A program made the position numbers and the translations under genes. Of a stretch of DNA of 64,000 nt, positions 55,675-64,000 are shown one piece after another; positions within the stretch are counted from its first letter, which is position 1; each line of letters starts with the position of its first letter. Under the pieces are notes generated by a model that did not search any database, was not told where the DNA came from, and saw only the letters and a list, made by a program, of their open reading frames with translations. Origin of the DNA: Sva-07 sp963829585 (GTDB taxonomy: Bacteria > Actinomycetota > Acidimicrobiia > Acidimicrobiales > Ilumatobacteraceae); NCBI GenBank assembly GCA_963829585.1, contig CAWHJD010000032.1, positions 3,571 through 67,570 on the forward strand, in the 5' to 3' direction.

Positions 55675-56901
55675 TCAGCCGACGGCGACGACGCGCTCCG
55701 GTTCGACCGGAGCGCTGGGCAGGCGCGATGCAGTCAGCAGCGAGGCTCCGAGGGCCACTGTCGACAGCACCAGGATGGTGCCCACACCGCTGGCGTCATC
55801 CGTCACGATGATCGTCAGCAGGATGCTGGCCACGATGCTTCCGACGTAGCGGCTCATCGACAACAGGCCCGCCGCGAGGCCGATCCGCTCCTCGGGAGCG
55901 GCTTCGATTCCCGCGGTCAGGATGCTCGGTGATGCCACGCCGTACCCCAGACCGAAGGCGAGCAGCGTGGCGATCAGGACCGCCGAAGCGACTGCAGTTC
56001 CGAACGCGGCACTGGTCGCGACTGCGATGGTGGAGACCAGCAGGCCGAGTACGACGGGTCGGCGTCGTCCCCACTCGTCGCCGAGTCGACCCCCGGTCGG
56101 GCTCATCACGATCATGCCGAGGGTCAGTGCCGAGAGTGCGAGACCGATCGTGCCGGTGCCCCATCCGCGATCGTCGAGAAGTATCGGAGAGACGAGCAGC
56201 AGGGCGTACTGCGCGAAGACGGACAGCGCCTGAGTGGAGAAGGCTGCGACGAACGTCGCGTTGGCGATGGGCGGTCGAACGACGCTCGGCCCTGTCGCCG
56301 GGCTCTCGTCGGTGTGCGGTACCGGCTCGTCGACCGTGGCGGGCACCGACCGTCGCAGGACGATGAGCACGATGATCACGATCGGCACGTTGATCGCGAA
56401 GATCGCCCGCCACCCGAACGCTGCGAGCAGGAGCCCACCGACGACGGGACCCAGGCCGGCGCCGGCACCGATCACCGACCCCTGGAGCCCGAACGCGCGG
56501 CCGCGGGTCTCCGGGTCGGTGACCTTTCGTACCAACGCCTGCACGCTCGGTGTCAGGGCGGAGGCGAACACGGCCTGACCGGCGCGGATCGCGACGAGCA
56601 TCGCGAACGTCGTGGCGAACATGGCAGCGGCGGAACAGATCCCGAAACCGGTGACGGCGATGATGGCGAGTCGTCGGGCACCGATGTGGTCGGCGATGCG
56701 GCCGGCGGTCGGTTGTCCGACCAGCATCGCGACGAGGTAGATGGTGATGAGCACACCGGCGTGACCCTTGGTGATGTCGAACTCGTCGGCGAGCGTCGGG
56801 AGCGCGACGGCGATCATCGTCGAGTTGAGCGGTACGAGCGTCGAGGCGAGAGCGATACCGACGATGGTGAATGTCGACGCGCCCGGGCCCTCCTGGGGCA
56901 T
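55675..56901 (-). CDS. MFS transporter, drug-exporter type
   Basis: 408 residues with 12 hydrophobic segments. Motif A-like GRIADHIGARRLAIIA follows TM2 and a motif C-like GAGAGLGPVVGGLL lies in TM5, marking a drug:H+ antiporter of the DHA type. Its ATG overlaps the stop of the upstream swivelling-domain gene by one base (TGATG), so the two are coupled. This suggests that the transporter exports, or protects against, whatever that protein modifies. Confidence 0.85.
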   Translation of the reverse strand: MPQEGPGASTFTIVGIALASTLVPLNSTMIAVALPTLADEFDITKGHAGVLITIYLVAMLVGQPTAGRIADHIGARRLAIIAVTGFGICSAAAMFATTFAMLVAIRAGQAVFASALTPSVQALVRKVTDPETRGRAFGLQGSVIGAGAGLGPVVGGLLLAAFGWRAIFAINVPIVIIVLIVLRRSVPATVDEPVPHTDESPATGPSVVRPPIANATFVAAFSTQALSVFAQYALLLVSPILLDDRGWGTGTIGLALSALTLGMIVMSPTGGRLGDEWGRRRPVVLGLLVSTIAVATSAAFGTAVASAVLIATLLAFGLGYGVASPSILTAGIEAAPEERIGLAAGLLSMSRYVGSIVASILLTIIVTDDASGVGTILVLSTVALGASLLTASRLPSAPVEPERVVAVG

Positions 56902-58554
56902 CAGAGGATGTCGACCGTGCCGGCGGTGCCGTCGACGCGTACGCGTGCGCCGTCATGGATTCGCGTCGTGCCGTTGACGGTGCCGACGACGGATGGGATG
57001 CCCATCTCGCGCGACACGATCGCGGCGTGGGACGCGAAGCTCCCGTGATCGGTGACGATCGCGCCGACGAGGTGGAGCATCGAGTTGAACGCCTCACCGG
57101 TCGTCGGAGCGACGAGCACGTCTCCAGGTTCCAGCAGCAGCAGATCGTCGATCGAGCGGACCAGACGCGCCGTCCCCTCGTAGACCCCGGCAGCGCCGGC
57201 GATGCCGATGATCGAGGTCGCCGTGCCCGCAGGTTCGTCGAGTTGCCCGAGGATTCCCTCGATCGAGAAGCCAACGGCAGCCATCACCCGCGCCGCTGCG
57301 GGCGGGAGCATCTCCAGCGGCGGTGGAGGAGGTGGAGGAGGTCCGAGATGGCGAGGTGGACCGTCGAGGGTCAGTTGGAGTCGAAGCTCTCGTCGCTGCT
57401 GGAGTTCCTCGGAACTCGGCCCCGTCGAGCCCGCGAGGATCGGTTCGAGTTCTGCGGAGTGCAGCTCGAACGTGTGCTCCACGTCGGACATCCGGCCGGC
57501 GGCAACCAGCCGTCGACCGATCTCGAGGAGGCGCAGCCGCAGGAGTCCGATGGCTGCGATCTCGCTGTAGATGCCGCGCTCGTCGCGCAACCGGTAGACG
57601 AGGCGTGCCTCAGCCAGCAGGTCGTCGAAGCTCGCCTGGTGCTCGGCCGGTACCTCGGCGCGTAGTGAAGCCGCGAGAGCGTCTGCCCGTTCGATCGACG
57701 GGTTGCCCGTCGTCGCCGTAGCGGCGGCGAGGCGGCCGATGATGACATCGGGATGCTCGCCGGTCGTCGGGTTGACGATGTCGAATCCCTCGATGAGGCG
57801 GAAGTGGACGTTGGCGACGTAGTCGTCGACCTCGGGGACTCGGGATCGCAGCTCGGCGAGTACCGCTGCGGGGTCGCCACCCGAGTGGAGCAGATCGAGT
57901 GCGTCCTGGTCGGCCCGCAGCGCCGCGACGGAATTCTGGATCTCGGGCGACGAGACGTTCGACACCGGCGAGAAACCGTCGAGAACCCCGTAGAGCGACA
58001 TCGGCGGACGGTGCGTCCATCCTGCGGTGTGGAGGACGAAGTCGCCGACCGGTACGAGCGCGTGGCAGTTGTAGCGGTGGTGTTGGTAGACCATGGCCGT
58101 GACGTGAGCGAGGCAGGTCTGCAGGTGCGTCAACAGGCCCGCGTCGTCGAGGGCGCCCAGATCGATCCCGCCGAGCTCGCGATGGCGGGCCTGAGCGGTT
58201 GGCTTGACCTCGGCATCCCACAGCCGAATCTCGTCGCGCCAGATCCGGTCGTCCATCGCCCGCGGCGGCGATCTCGCTTCGTCGGCCGATCTCGGCGCCG
58301 ACCCAGTCGGGGTCCTTCGGTCCGTCGGGTCCGGGCATGTCGAATGGTTGGGGCTGGTGGTAGGTGAATCCGTTGACGACGCCCATGGCCAACCGGTCGA
58401 GCAGCAAGCCGTAACCGGCGAACGCCTCGGTGAATCCCTTGTTGAAGCCGGCGGGGTAGATCTCCTGCATCAGCGCCGTCTGCGAGACCGGATTGTGCGC
58501 GCTGTCCTGCTGCCAGGGTCCGGGCCCCGGTGGATCCCACGTCGAGGTGTCCAT
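56901..58554 (-). CDS. PEP-utilising enzyme mobile-domain protein, frameshifted
   Basis: 550 residues once one base is removed at about 58261-58269, joining EIGRRSEIAA to MDDRIWRDEIRLW. The C-terminal ~90 residues are the phosphohistidine swivelling domain of PEP synthase, PPDK and rifampicin phosphotransferase, with catalytic His in DHGSFASHAAIVSREMGIPS. The ~450 residues before it resemble the central linker of such enzymes (ALVPVGDFVLHTAGW, YRLRDERGIYSEIAAIGLLR) and include a run of prolines near residue 425. The N-terminal ATP-grasp domain is missing and no separate one is encoded nearby. It may work with an unlinked ATP-binding subunit, as in phenylphosphate synthase. Coupled to the MFS exporter. 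Confidence 0.75.
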
Positions 58555-58719
58555 GTCGCCAGCCTTACCTTCTCGTGCTGTGACGGACCGACCCCCATGG
58601 TTGGTCTCCGGCGACGAGGAGATGAACAATAGGTGAACGGCGGGGGGTGCGGTGGCCGAAGAGGGCGTCGGCCGGTTGCGATCGGCCCCTGGGCTGGGTA
58701 TCTTGACGTTTCACTTCGA

Positions 58720-58796
<77 letters not shown>

Positions 58797-58812
58797 AGTA
58801 AAGAACCAGCTC

Positions 58813-58845
58813 AGAGGCCCTTTCCGGAAACCGGGGAGGGCCTCT
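58813..58845 (+). terminator. Terminator after tRNA-fMet
   Basis: AGAGGCCCT pairs perfectly with AGGGCCTCT around a 15-base loop, 16 bp downstream of the tRNA. Confidence 0.75.
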
Positions 58846-59001
58846 GGCGTTGGCGGGACGGGCAGATGTCAGCAGTTTGCAGGCACCTCGTCGGCAGAGG
58901 GCCACCAAGAGGCGCGAGAACGTCATCGATACCCACGACCGTCCACTTCGTCCCAGGAAGCACGACGACGAGGTCAAGACTGCCCGAAGTCGTTCGAGAC
59001 G
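58846..59001. other. Intergenic stretch without a supported gene
   Basis: About 155 bp between the tRNA terminator and the SDR gene. Short readings exist on both strands, but none has a start signal or recognisable sequence. It may include the true end of the SDR gene if that gene carries a frameshift. Confidence 0.5.
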
Positions 59002-59937
59002 TTAGGTCGCATGCGTCGTCATGCTTCGGCTCACGAGACGCCTCTCGGATGCCGTGGAGTCCGGCGGCGACGGGTGACGGCGTGGTCGGCGGCCGCGAGT
59101 GGTAGCGCGTCTCAACGACGATCTTGACGAGCGGCTGGTGCGGCGCGGCGGGTAGAGCGGGCCGTCACACCATTCGACGTGGTGCTCGACGTCACGAACG
59201 TCCCACTCGGTCGTCGCGAACCGACGCACGGATACGTCGAGCAGGAGCCAGGCAGCGAACCGAGCGACATCACGTGGCGACGCGACCAGACCCTTCGCCA
59301 CGTAGTCCTCGTAGGCAGCGAGCGCAGGGAACTCCGCCGGTGAGAGGCTCATGAAGCCGCGAACCATGTCGGTGTCGACCAGCCCCGGCTTGAAGGCGCC
59401 GACGGCGGTGCCGCTGTCCGCCCACTCTGCCTGCAACGCTCGTCGGAGGGTTTCGGAGGCAGCCTGCGCGATCGAGTAGGCGGCCGCTCCCGCCCGGGGC
59501 GAGCCCCCGGCATCGCTCCCGATGAACAACACCCGACCGCCGTCCAGCAATTCAGCACAGTCGCAGGAGAGCAGCCATCGGGCCTCGACGTTGACCTCGA
59601 ACGAACGCCGCCACTGCTCGAGCGACAACACGTCGAGCAACCCCGTCTGGAAGTGGCCCGCTGCGTGGACGATCGCACGAGGTCCGGGAAGGCCTGCGAG
59701 CGCTGTCGCCAGAGCGCCCCGATGAGAGTGGTCGGTGACGTCGCCGACACAGACCGAGATCCGCTTCGACGATTGGGCGACCTCAGCCAGGGATTGCGGA
59801 CGGCGACCGGAGATCAGCACGCGACACTCTCGATTCGCGAGCTCGAGGGCGAGCGCCGCACCTATCCCGGATCCGCCACCGGTGATGAGCACCGATGCCA
59901 CCGCTGGCTCGAGTTCTTTGTCGTCTGACGTGGCCAT
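59002..59937 (-). CDS. Short-chain dehydrogenase/reductase-like protein with altered active site
   Basis: 311 residues. The Rossmann NAD(P) motif is LITGGGSGIGAALALELA, then CVGDVTDHS, IVHAAGHFQTGLL and VNVEARW. The catalytic Ser is in FIGSDAG, but YxxxK reads YSIAQ, so the general-base lysine is replaced by Gln. It may be non-catalytic or may have shifted chemistry. The last ~45 residues are an Arg/Ser-rich tail out of keeping with the family. A frame change near 59150 would give a more protein-like ending (PHQPLVKIVVETRYHS), so the C-terminus is uncertain. TACGGT (59946-59951, - strand) lies eight bases before the ATG. Confidence 0.72.
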   Translation of the reverse strand: MATSDDKELEPAVASVLITGGGSGIGAALALELANRECRVLISGRRPQSLAEVAQSSKRISVCVGDVTDHSHRGALATALAGLPGPRAIVHAAGHFQTGLLDVLSLEQWRRSFEVNVEARWLLSCDCAELLDGGRVLFIGSDAGGSPRAGAAAYSIAQAASETLRRALQAEWADSGTAVGAFKPGLVDTDMVRGFMSLSPAEFPALAAYEDYVAKGLVASPRDVARFAAWLLLDVSVRRFATTEWDVRDVEHHVEWCDGPLYPPRRTSRSSRSSLRRATTRGRRPRRHPSPPDSTASERRLVSRSMTTHAT

Positions 59938-60047
59938 CGCGACGAACCGTACACAGCCGCACGAGCCGACGATCCGGAGGATCCGGACGGCCCGATGATT
60001 CGTGCCGGGATGCGCAACTCCCGGCGACTACCACCCTCCGCCGGGTA

Positions 60048-61043
60048 CTACGGCGCCGTCACGATCGGTGCGGGGCCGGCGCTCGTGATGCCGTAGCCGA
60101 TGCCGATCACGCGGCACACCTGCTGGAGCCGCTGCCTGGGAGGCAGGTCGGTGAGCGCCGTCATCGCCTCGCCGGCAGCCACCCACGAGAGCACCTCCAT
60201 CGCGCCGATGCCGGCGGCGTCGACCACCGTGGTCGGATCCCATGAGTCGAAGGCGGACATGTCGCCGGCGCAGTACGTGGCGAGGAATGCCCGGTCCCAG
60301 TCCTCGTGCAGACCGAACGCCTCGTCGGGAATGTCGGGGCTGGCGAGGAACGCCGCGGCAACCTTGTGCGCCTCGATCTCGTAGTCGATCCACGCCTGCT
60401 GCGAGACCTCCTGCTGGGCCCTCCCGTGCAGGTGATAGGGCCGCCACTCGGGGCCGACCTCGTCGATCGGCGGGAAGAGCATGCGCGGATTGTGGCTGAG
60501 GCCACCCGTGCCGATGACGAGCACGCGTCCGATGTCGAGCGTCGCCAGGTAGCCGGCTGCGGCGCGGCCGAGCGCGCGGGCGCGGGAGAAGGGGACAAAC
60601 GGGGGCTGGATGCACGAGACGAAGATCGGCAGCACCGGGTAGCGGTCGATGCCGCCGGTGAGCCTGACGAGCGCCTGAGTGAAACCGTGGTCCACGTCCA
60701 TCGCGTAGCTCACCGCCGTGTCGACCCCCGCCCGACGGAGGTGATCGACGGCGCCGACGGCGACGTCACGCGGCACATCGAGCGGGCCCGGGGTGCCGCC
60801 GACGTCGGCGAGCGCGGTCGCTTCGACCCCGACGCAGAACGCGGGCATGCAGCTCATGTGGTGCCCGCCGTAGTGGTCGACACCGAAGATGACGACGAGT
60901 TCGGGATCGAACGCCGTCACCTCCGCCTGGACTTCGTCGAGTGCGGCGACCACTCGGTGGTAGGCGTCGGTCTCGAGCTCGGGAAACTCGATGATCGGTG
61001 AGTGCGAGGCGGTGACGAGCATCGCCTGACGTGTGGTGCTCAT
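60048..61043 (-). CDS. Class III extradiol (LigB/MhpB-type) ring-cleavage dioxygenase
   Basis: 331 residues. LigB-superfamily dioxygenase, closest in type to 2,3-dihydroxyphenylpropionate 1,2-dioxygenase (MhpB). Iron ligands and acid-base histidines are in VTASHSPIIEF, FGVDHYGGHHMSCMP and IGTGGLSHNPRM, with SYAMDVDHGFTQALV for the substrate pocket. It would cleave a catechol next to its hydroxyls. The start overlaps the FAH-family gene stop (ATGA). Last gene of the operon with the monooxygenase and hydrolase. Confidence 0.86.
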   Translation of the reverse strand: MSTTRQAMLVTASHSPIIEFPELETDAYHRVVAALDEVQAEVTAFDPELVVIFGVDHYGGHHMSCMPAFCVGVEATALADVGGTPGPLDVPRDVAVGAVDHLRRAGVDTAVSYAMDVDHGFTQALVRLTGGIDRYPVLPIFVSCIQPPFVPFSRARALGRAAAGYLATLDIGRVLVIGTGGLSHNPRMLFPPIDEVGPEWRPYHLHGRAQQEVSQQAWIDYEIEAHKVAAAFLASPDIPDEAFGLHEDWDRAFLATYCAGDMSAFDSWDPTTVVDAAGIGAMEVLSWVAAGEAMTALTDLPPRQRLQQVCRVIGIGYGITSAGPAPIVTAP

Positions 61044-62023
61044 CGGTCCTGTACCAGCTGGACGGGGTTGGAGAGCGACCCGATGCCTTCGATGTCGATG
61101 CGCATGGGGCGTCCGGCAACTCGGCGGATGTCCCAGTCGGTGATGCCGCGATACGGTCCGCCGTCGGCTGGCCGCATCGACGTACCGCAGTGGATGATGT
61201 CGCCCGGCGTGAGCGTCATGTATGCCGACGCGTGGGCGATGATCCGCGAAACGGAGAAGACGAGGTTGGCGGTCGAGTCGACGAAGACCGGGGTGTCGCC
61301 GTCGTACGAGGTGACCGCCAGCCGGTTCGGGTCGGAGATCTCGTCGCCGGTGACGATCCACGGCCCGATCGGGCCGAACGTGTCGGTGCCCTTCGAGCGG
61401 GCGTGATAGGTGAGATAGGTCGAGCGGGCATGGTCGTCGTCGCGCACGTTGCGCCAGGCGAGCAGCTTGCCGTAGGCGCCACCGCCGGAGCCGGGTGGGA
61501 CCACGATCTCGATGCTGTCCTCCTCCTTCAGGCCGGGCGAGGTGATGTCGTTGATCACCGTGTACCCGAAGACGTGGGCGAGCGCATCGGACTCGGCGAT
61601 GTCCCGGCCGCCGCGTCCGACGACGACGGCGAGTTCGGGCTCGGGGTGGGTGATCCCGTAGGACTCGTGCACCACCACCGGCTGTCCGTGGCCGATGAGC
61701 GACGAGGTCGGCTTGAAGAAGAACGCCGGGTTGGCGAACGGGCGGAACGCGAGCCGCTGGCCGATGACGTTGTTGATCGCGACGCCGAGGATCTTGCCGG
61801 GCCGGCGAACCGGCGGCAGCCAGATGACCGTCGTGGTGTCGATCCCGCCGGTCGTGGTGGTGGCGTCGCGGAGACGTTCGACGACCGCCGGATCCGGTCC
61901 ATCGATGTGCGAGTCGAGTGTGGCTGGTGCACCGGGAATGGTCCGGGCGTCGACGAGGGTTCCGTCTGTCGTGACCACCCCCCAGGTCGCGGTGCCGTCG
62001 GTGATGAAGCTGCTGTAGCGCAC
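61040..62023 (-). CDS. Fumarylacetoacetate hydrolase-family protein
   Basis: 327 residues. FAH fold: GKILGVAINNVIGQ, the metal-binding ITHPEPELAVVVG (two Glu) and GYTVINDITSPG (Asp), FDTFGPIGPWIVTGDEI and LTPGDIIHCGTSM. In aromatic pathways these proteins hydrolyse or decarboxylate the ring-fission product, or act as hydratases like MhpD. The GTG start has an excellent Shine-Dalgarno (GAGGAGG) 11 bp downstream of the monooxygenase gene. Middle gene of the operon. Confidence 0.85.
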   Translation of the reverse strand: MRYSSFITDGTATWGVVTTDGTLVDARTIPGAPATLDSHIDGPDPAVVERLRDATTTTGGIDTTTVIWLPPVRRPGKILGVAINNVIGQRLAFRPFANPAFFFKPTSSLIGHGQPVVVHESYGITHPEPELAVVVGRGGRDIAESDALAHVFGYTVINDITSPGLKEEDSIEIVVPPGSGGGAYGKLLAWRNVRDDDHARSTYLTYHARSKGTDTFGPIGPWIVTGDEISDPNRLAVTSYDGDTPVFVDSTANLVFSVSRIIAHASAYMTLTPGDIIHCGTSMRPADGGPYRGITDWDIRRVAGRPMRIDIEGIGSLSNPVQLVQDR

Positions 62024-62034
62024 GGTCGTCCTCC

Positions 62035-63222
62035 TCAGAACAACGACATGTCGGGATCGAGGCCGAGCAGGAACCGGCCGTGGCGCTGCCGGGCGATGTC
62101 GTAGTCGGAATAGGCGTGCGAGCCGGTCATCTTCGAGTCGCGCCACAACCGCTGCATCTCGTTGTCCTCGAAGAACGCTGTGCCGCCGGACGCCGACCAC
62201 AGCCGGTCGAGGGCCTCGATCGACATCTTGGTCGCGTACGACTGGTTCGCCCGCCAGTGCACCTCCACGTCGGCGCTCGGCATCTGCCCGGCGAGTGCCG
62301 TCGACGTCATCGAGGCCCAGTCGCGCTCGAGCGTGGCCCGCGTGGCAGTGAGTTGGTGGAACGACTCGGCGAGTCGCATCGCCGGCGCCGCGCTGTTGAT
62401 CTCGGCGGCACCGGTGTAGGCGCGTGTTCGGGTCTTCACCTTCTCGGTGTAGAGCTCCATGAAGCGCAGCGAGATGCCGAGCGACACCGCCGAGAACCCG
62501 AGCGAGAACCAGGGCGTGAACGGGGCGTGGAAGATGCCGCCATGGACGCCGAAGCCTCGGGTGCCTCCCGTCATGAGGGCGAGGATCGATTCGATGCGGT
62601 GGTTCGGCACGTGGACGTCGTCGAGCACGAGCGTCTTCGAGCCGGTGCCGCGCAGTGCGGCGGTGAACCAGTCGTCGTGGATCGCGTAGTCACGGCGGGG
62701 GACGACCGCGAAGTGCGGGATCACCATCCCGCCCAGTTCGGGCGCCGCACGCTTGAAGCCGAGGATCGCCCAGGTGGCGTGATCGCAGCCGCTGCTCCAT
62801 CCCCAGCGCCCGGAGAGGCGCACGCCACCCGAGGCCTCCTCGCCGGTGTTGAGCGCGGCGACCGACGAGGAGGCGAGCGCGCCCGGGTCGTCGCCCCAGA
62901 CCTCGTCCTGCAGCTCCTCGGACATCAGCGCCAGCAGGTGCGAGTGCTGGGCGAGCAGTCCCGCCGCCCAGGCGGTGGAGGCGCACGCGCGGGCGATGTC
63001 GACGACGGCGGGCGTGTACTCGTCCGCGCCGATCGGCGTGCCGCCGTACCTCGCCGGCTGCAGTGACGCGAAGAAGCCCGCGTCACGAAGAGCTTCGATG
63101 TTCTCGTCGGGAACGCGGCGTTCGCGTTCGGCCCGATCGGCGTTGGCGGCGATGGCGCCGAGTGCGGCTGACACCCGGGCGCGCATGGCTGCACTCGGGG
63201 CGATCGTGGAAGTGTCGGTCAT
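62035..63222 (-). CDS. Acyl-CoA-dehydrogenase-fold flavin monooxygenase (HsaA-like)
   Basis: 395 residues. Group D two-component flavin hydroxylase fold: LRDAGFFASLQPARYGG, VVDIARACASTAWAAGLLAQ, SGRWGWSSGCDHATWAILG, and the C-terminal DRLWSASGGTAFFEDNEMQR. HsaA and its relatives ortho-hydroxylate a phenol to a catechol using FADH2 from a separate reductase; no reductase gene is present. It is followed by the hydrolase and dioxygenase, giving hydroxylation, ring cleavage and hydrolysis. Start ATG 63222 has GAGGAC upstream. Divergent from the TetR gene, its likely regulator. Confidence 0.85.
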   Translation of the reverse strand: MTDTSTIAPSAAMRARVSAALGAIAANADRAERERRVPDENIEALRDAGFFASLQPARYGGTPIGADEYTPAVVDIARACASTAWAAGLLAQHSHLLALMSEELQDEVWGDDPGALASSSVAALNTGEEASGGVRLSGRWGWSSGCDHATWAILGFKRAAPELGGMVIPHFAVVPRRDYAIHDDWFTAALRGTGSKTLVLDDVHVPNHRIESILALMTGGTRGFGVHGGIFHAPFTPWFSLGFSAVSLGISLRFMELYTEKVKTRTRAYTGAAEINSAAPAMRLAESFHQLTATRATLERDWASMTSTALAGQMPSADVEVHWRANQSYATKMSIEALDRLWSASGGTAFFEDNEMQRLWRDSKMTGSHAYSDYDIARQRHGRFLLGLDPDMSLF

Positions 63223-63271
63223 GGAGTCCTCTTCGCGAGCTGGTGGAACGATCATTCCAGAATGTACCGAA

Positions 63272-63284
63272 CGTTACAGTAACG
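63272..63284. promoter_or_regulatory. Probable TetR operator between the ring-cleavage operon and its regulator
   Basis: CGTTAC-A-GTAACG is a perfect 6-bp-arm palindrome between the divergent starts. A second imperfect dyad, GGAACGATCATTCC, lies about 20 bp away near 63246. TACATT on the - strand (63261-63266) is a candidate -10 for the operon. Confidence 0.6.
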
Positions 63285-63317
63285 ATGAACCACCCGGCAG
63301 ACAAGGAGAATCGTCCG

Positions 63318-63923
63318 ATGGCATCGAAGAGCACACGGGCCCACGGGGCCGCTTCACGCCGACGGATCCTCGACGCAGCGGCCGAGATCGCAGGGGAACG
63401 CGGCTATGGCGGCACCAGCATCAGCGAGGTCTCGAAGCGGTCGGGGCTGCCGCACAGCTCGATCTACTGGCACTTCGCCGACAAGGACGCGCTGTTCGCG
63501 GCCGTCATCGAAGACAGCTACGAGCAGTGGCGGGCCGACTTCCAGACCCGCAACGAAGGCAGTTCGGCCGATGCCGAGGAGGTTCTCGTGCGGTTGCACG
63601 ACAGCCTCGCCACCTTCCCCGCGTTCCTCCGTTTCGGCCACCTCGTCATCCTCGAGCGCCACGACCAGGACCTGACCGCGAGGACCAGGTTCCTCGAGAT
63701 TCGCCGGCGGGCGCTGGCCGATCTGGCCGACCGTTTCGTGGAGTTCGACGGGATCGACCGGCGGGCGGCCGAGGAGTTGGCCGCAGTGGCGTTGGCGCTG
63801 ATCGACGGTGCGTTCCTGGCAAGGGCGGCGGGGGAGCCGACGCTGAACGGCAGCGTCGTGCTGGGCCGGGCGTTCGAGGCCGCGGTGAGGAGTGCTCGAC
63901 AGCCAGACCCGGTCTCCGACTGA
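63318..63923 (+). CDS. TetR-family transcriptional regulator
   Basis: 201 residues from ATG 63318, which has AAGGAG ahead of it; ATG 63285 would add 11 residues and overlap the operator. The HTH is RRRILDAAAEIAGERGYGGT with SISEVSKRSGLPHSSIYWHF, followed by ADKDALFAAVIEDSY and an all-helical ligand domain. It probably represses the divergent aromatic-degradation operon until a pathway intermediate binds. Confidence 0.85.
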   Translation: MASKSTRAHGAASRRRILDAAAEIAGERGYGGTSISEVSKRSGLPHSSIYWHFADKDALFAAVIEDSYEQWRADFQTRNEGSSADAEEVLVRLHDSLATFPAFLRFGHLVILERHDQDLTARTRFLEIRRRALADLADRFVEFDGIDRRAAEELAAVALALIDGAFLARAAGEPTLNGSVVLGRAFEAAVRSARQPDPVSD

Positions 63924-64000
63924 CCTCATGCGCCTCGGCACGGCGCATGGTCGCCGGCGCCGAGGGTCCGATCCCTGCCGTCAAGGTTGAGGCTCGGTGC
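63924..64000. other. Right window edge, no gene assignable
   Basis: 77 bp after the TetR stop. An open reading on the - strand ends at TCA 63926-63928 and an ATG at 63947 is open on the + strand. Each is under 25 codons before the edge, so neither can be supported. Confidence 0.4.

Overview
The window is chromosomal DNA of a high-GC actinobacterium. The mix of DUF3263, UPF0182, a PDZ/Lon-like membrane protease, HemQ-type coproheme decarboxylase, F420/FMN-type enzymes, PAC2, DUF6131 and a stand-alone GroEL whose C-terminus ends GGMPGGDMDF fits Actinobacteria. An Ilumatobacter-like member of the Acidimicrobiia is my best guess, from overall flavour only. There is no rRNA, prophage, IS element or CRISPR array. 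No gap between genes exceeds about 200 bases.

Layout. 0-6 kb: a fragment of a sigma-like hypothetical gene, a large FHA-TM-FtsK/SpoIIIE (EssC-like) ATPase, a D-carbamoylase and a Fur-type regulator. 6-18 kb: an FAD-less molybdenum hydroxylase, SoxR divergent from an unusual Rieske fusion protein, a PadR regulator with a perfect operator, an acyl-CoA dehydrogenase, a PPOX flavoprotein, an acyl-CoA synthetase, an MFS exporter and Hsp20. 17.6-25 kb: two translationally coupled export operons (sulfatase-ABC ATPase-ABC permease; two FtsX-type permeases plus a LolD/MacB-type ATPase). 25-34 kb: an LLM oxidoreductase, a dienelactone hydrolase, a Crp-type regulator, ispD-ispF-rlmB, a secreted repeat-sortase fusion, tRNA-Thr, uridine kinase, a LytR_C protein and glycerate kinase. 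34-46.5 kb: MoaD/ThiS, enoyl-CoA hydratase, CIRCE-controlled groEL, hemQ, a lipoprotein substrate-binding protein, glnD, Nudix, PAC2, GNAT, a HEAT-repeat protein and a PDZ-Lon protease. 46.5-58.5 kb: a DivIVA-like coiled-coil protein with a phage-head-like zinc motif, UPF0182, TrpB2, EamA, a nitroreductase, and an MFS exporter coupled to a PEP-utilising swivelling-domain protein. 58.5-64 kb: initiator tRNA, an SDR, and a ring-cleavage operon (flavin monooxygenase, FAH-family hydrolase, LigB/MhpB-type dioxygenase) divergent from a TetR regulator.

Three window-wide patterns stand out. (1) Ten intergenic copies of an exactly 50-bp imperfect palindrome with conserved ends GTTTGYGT...ACGCAAAC, mostly just downstream of stop codons, plus a 22-bp tandem array grown from one arm. 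I know of no described family that matches. (2) About twenty genes have a TANNNT hexamer (often TAGCGT) only 6-9 nt before the start codon and no Shine-Dalgarno, the signature of leaderless transcription. (3) About a dozen genes carry single-base frameshifts, mostly one extra G or C in a short run. This looks like residual sequencing error rather than pseudogenes. I annotate those genes as single loci and give the shift positions.
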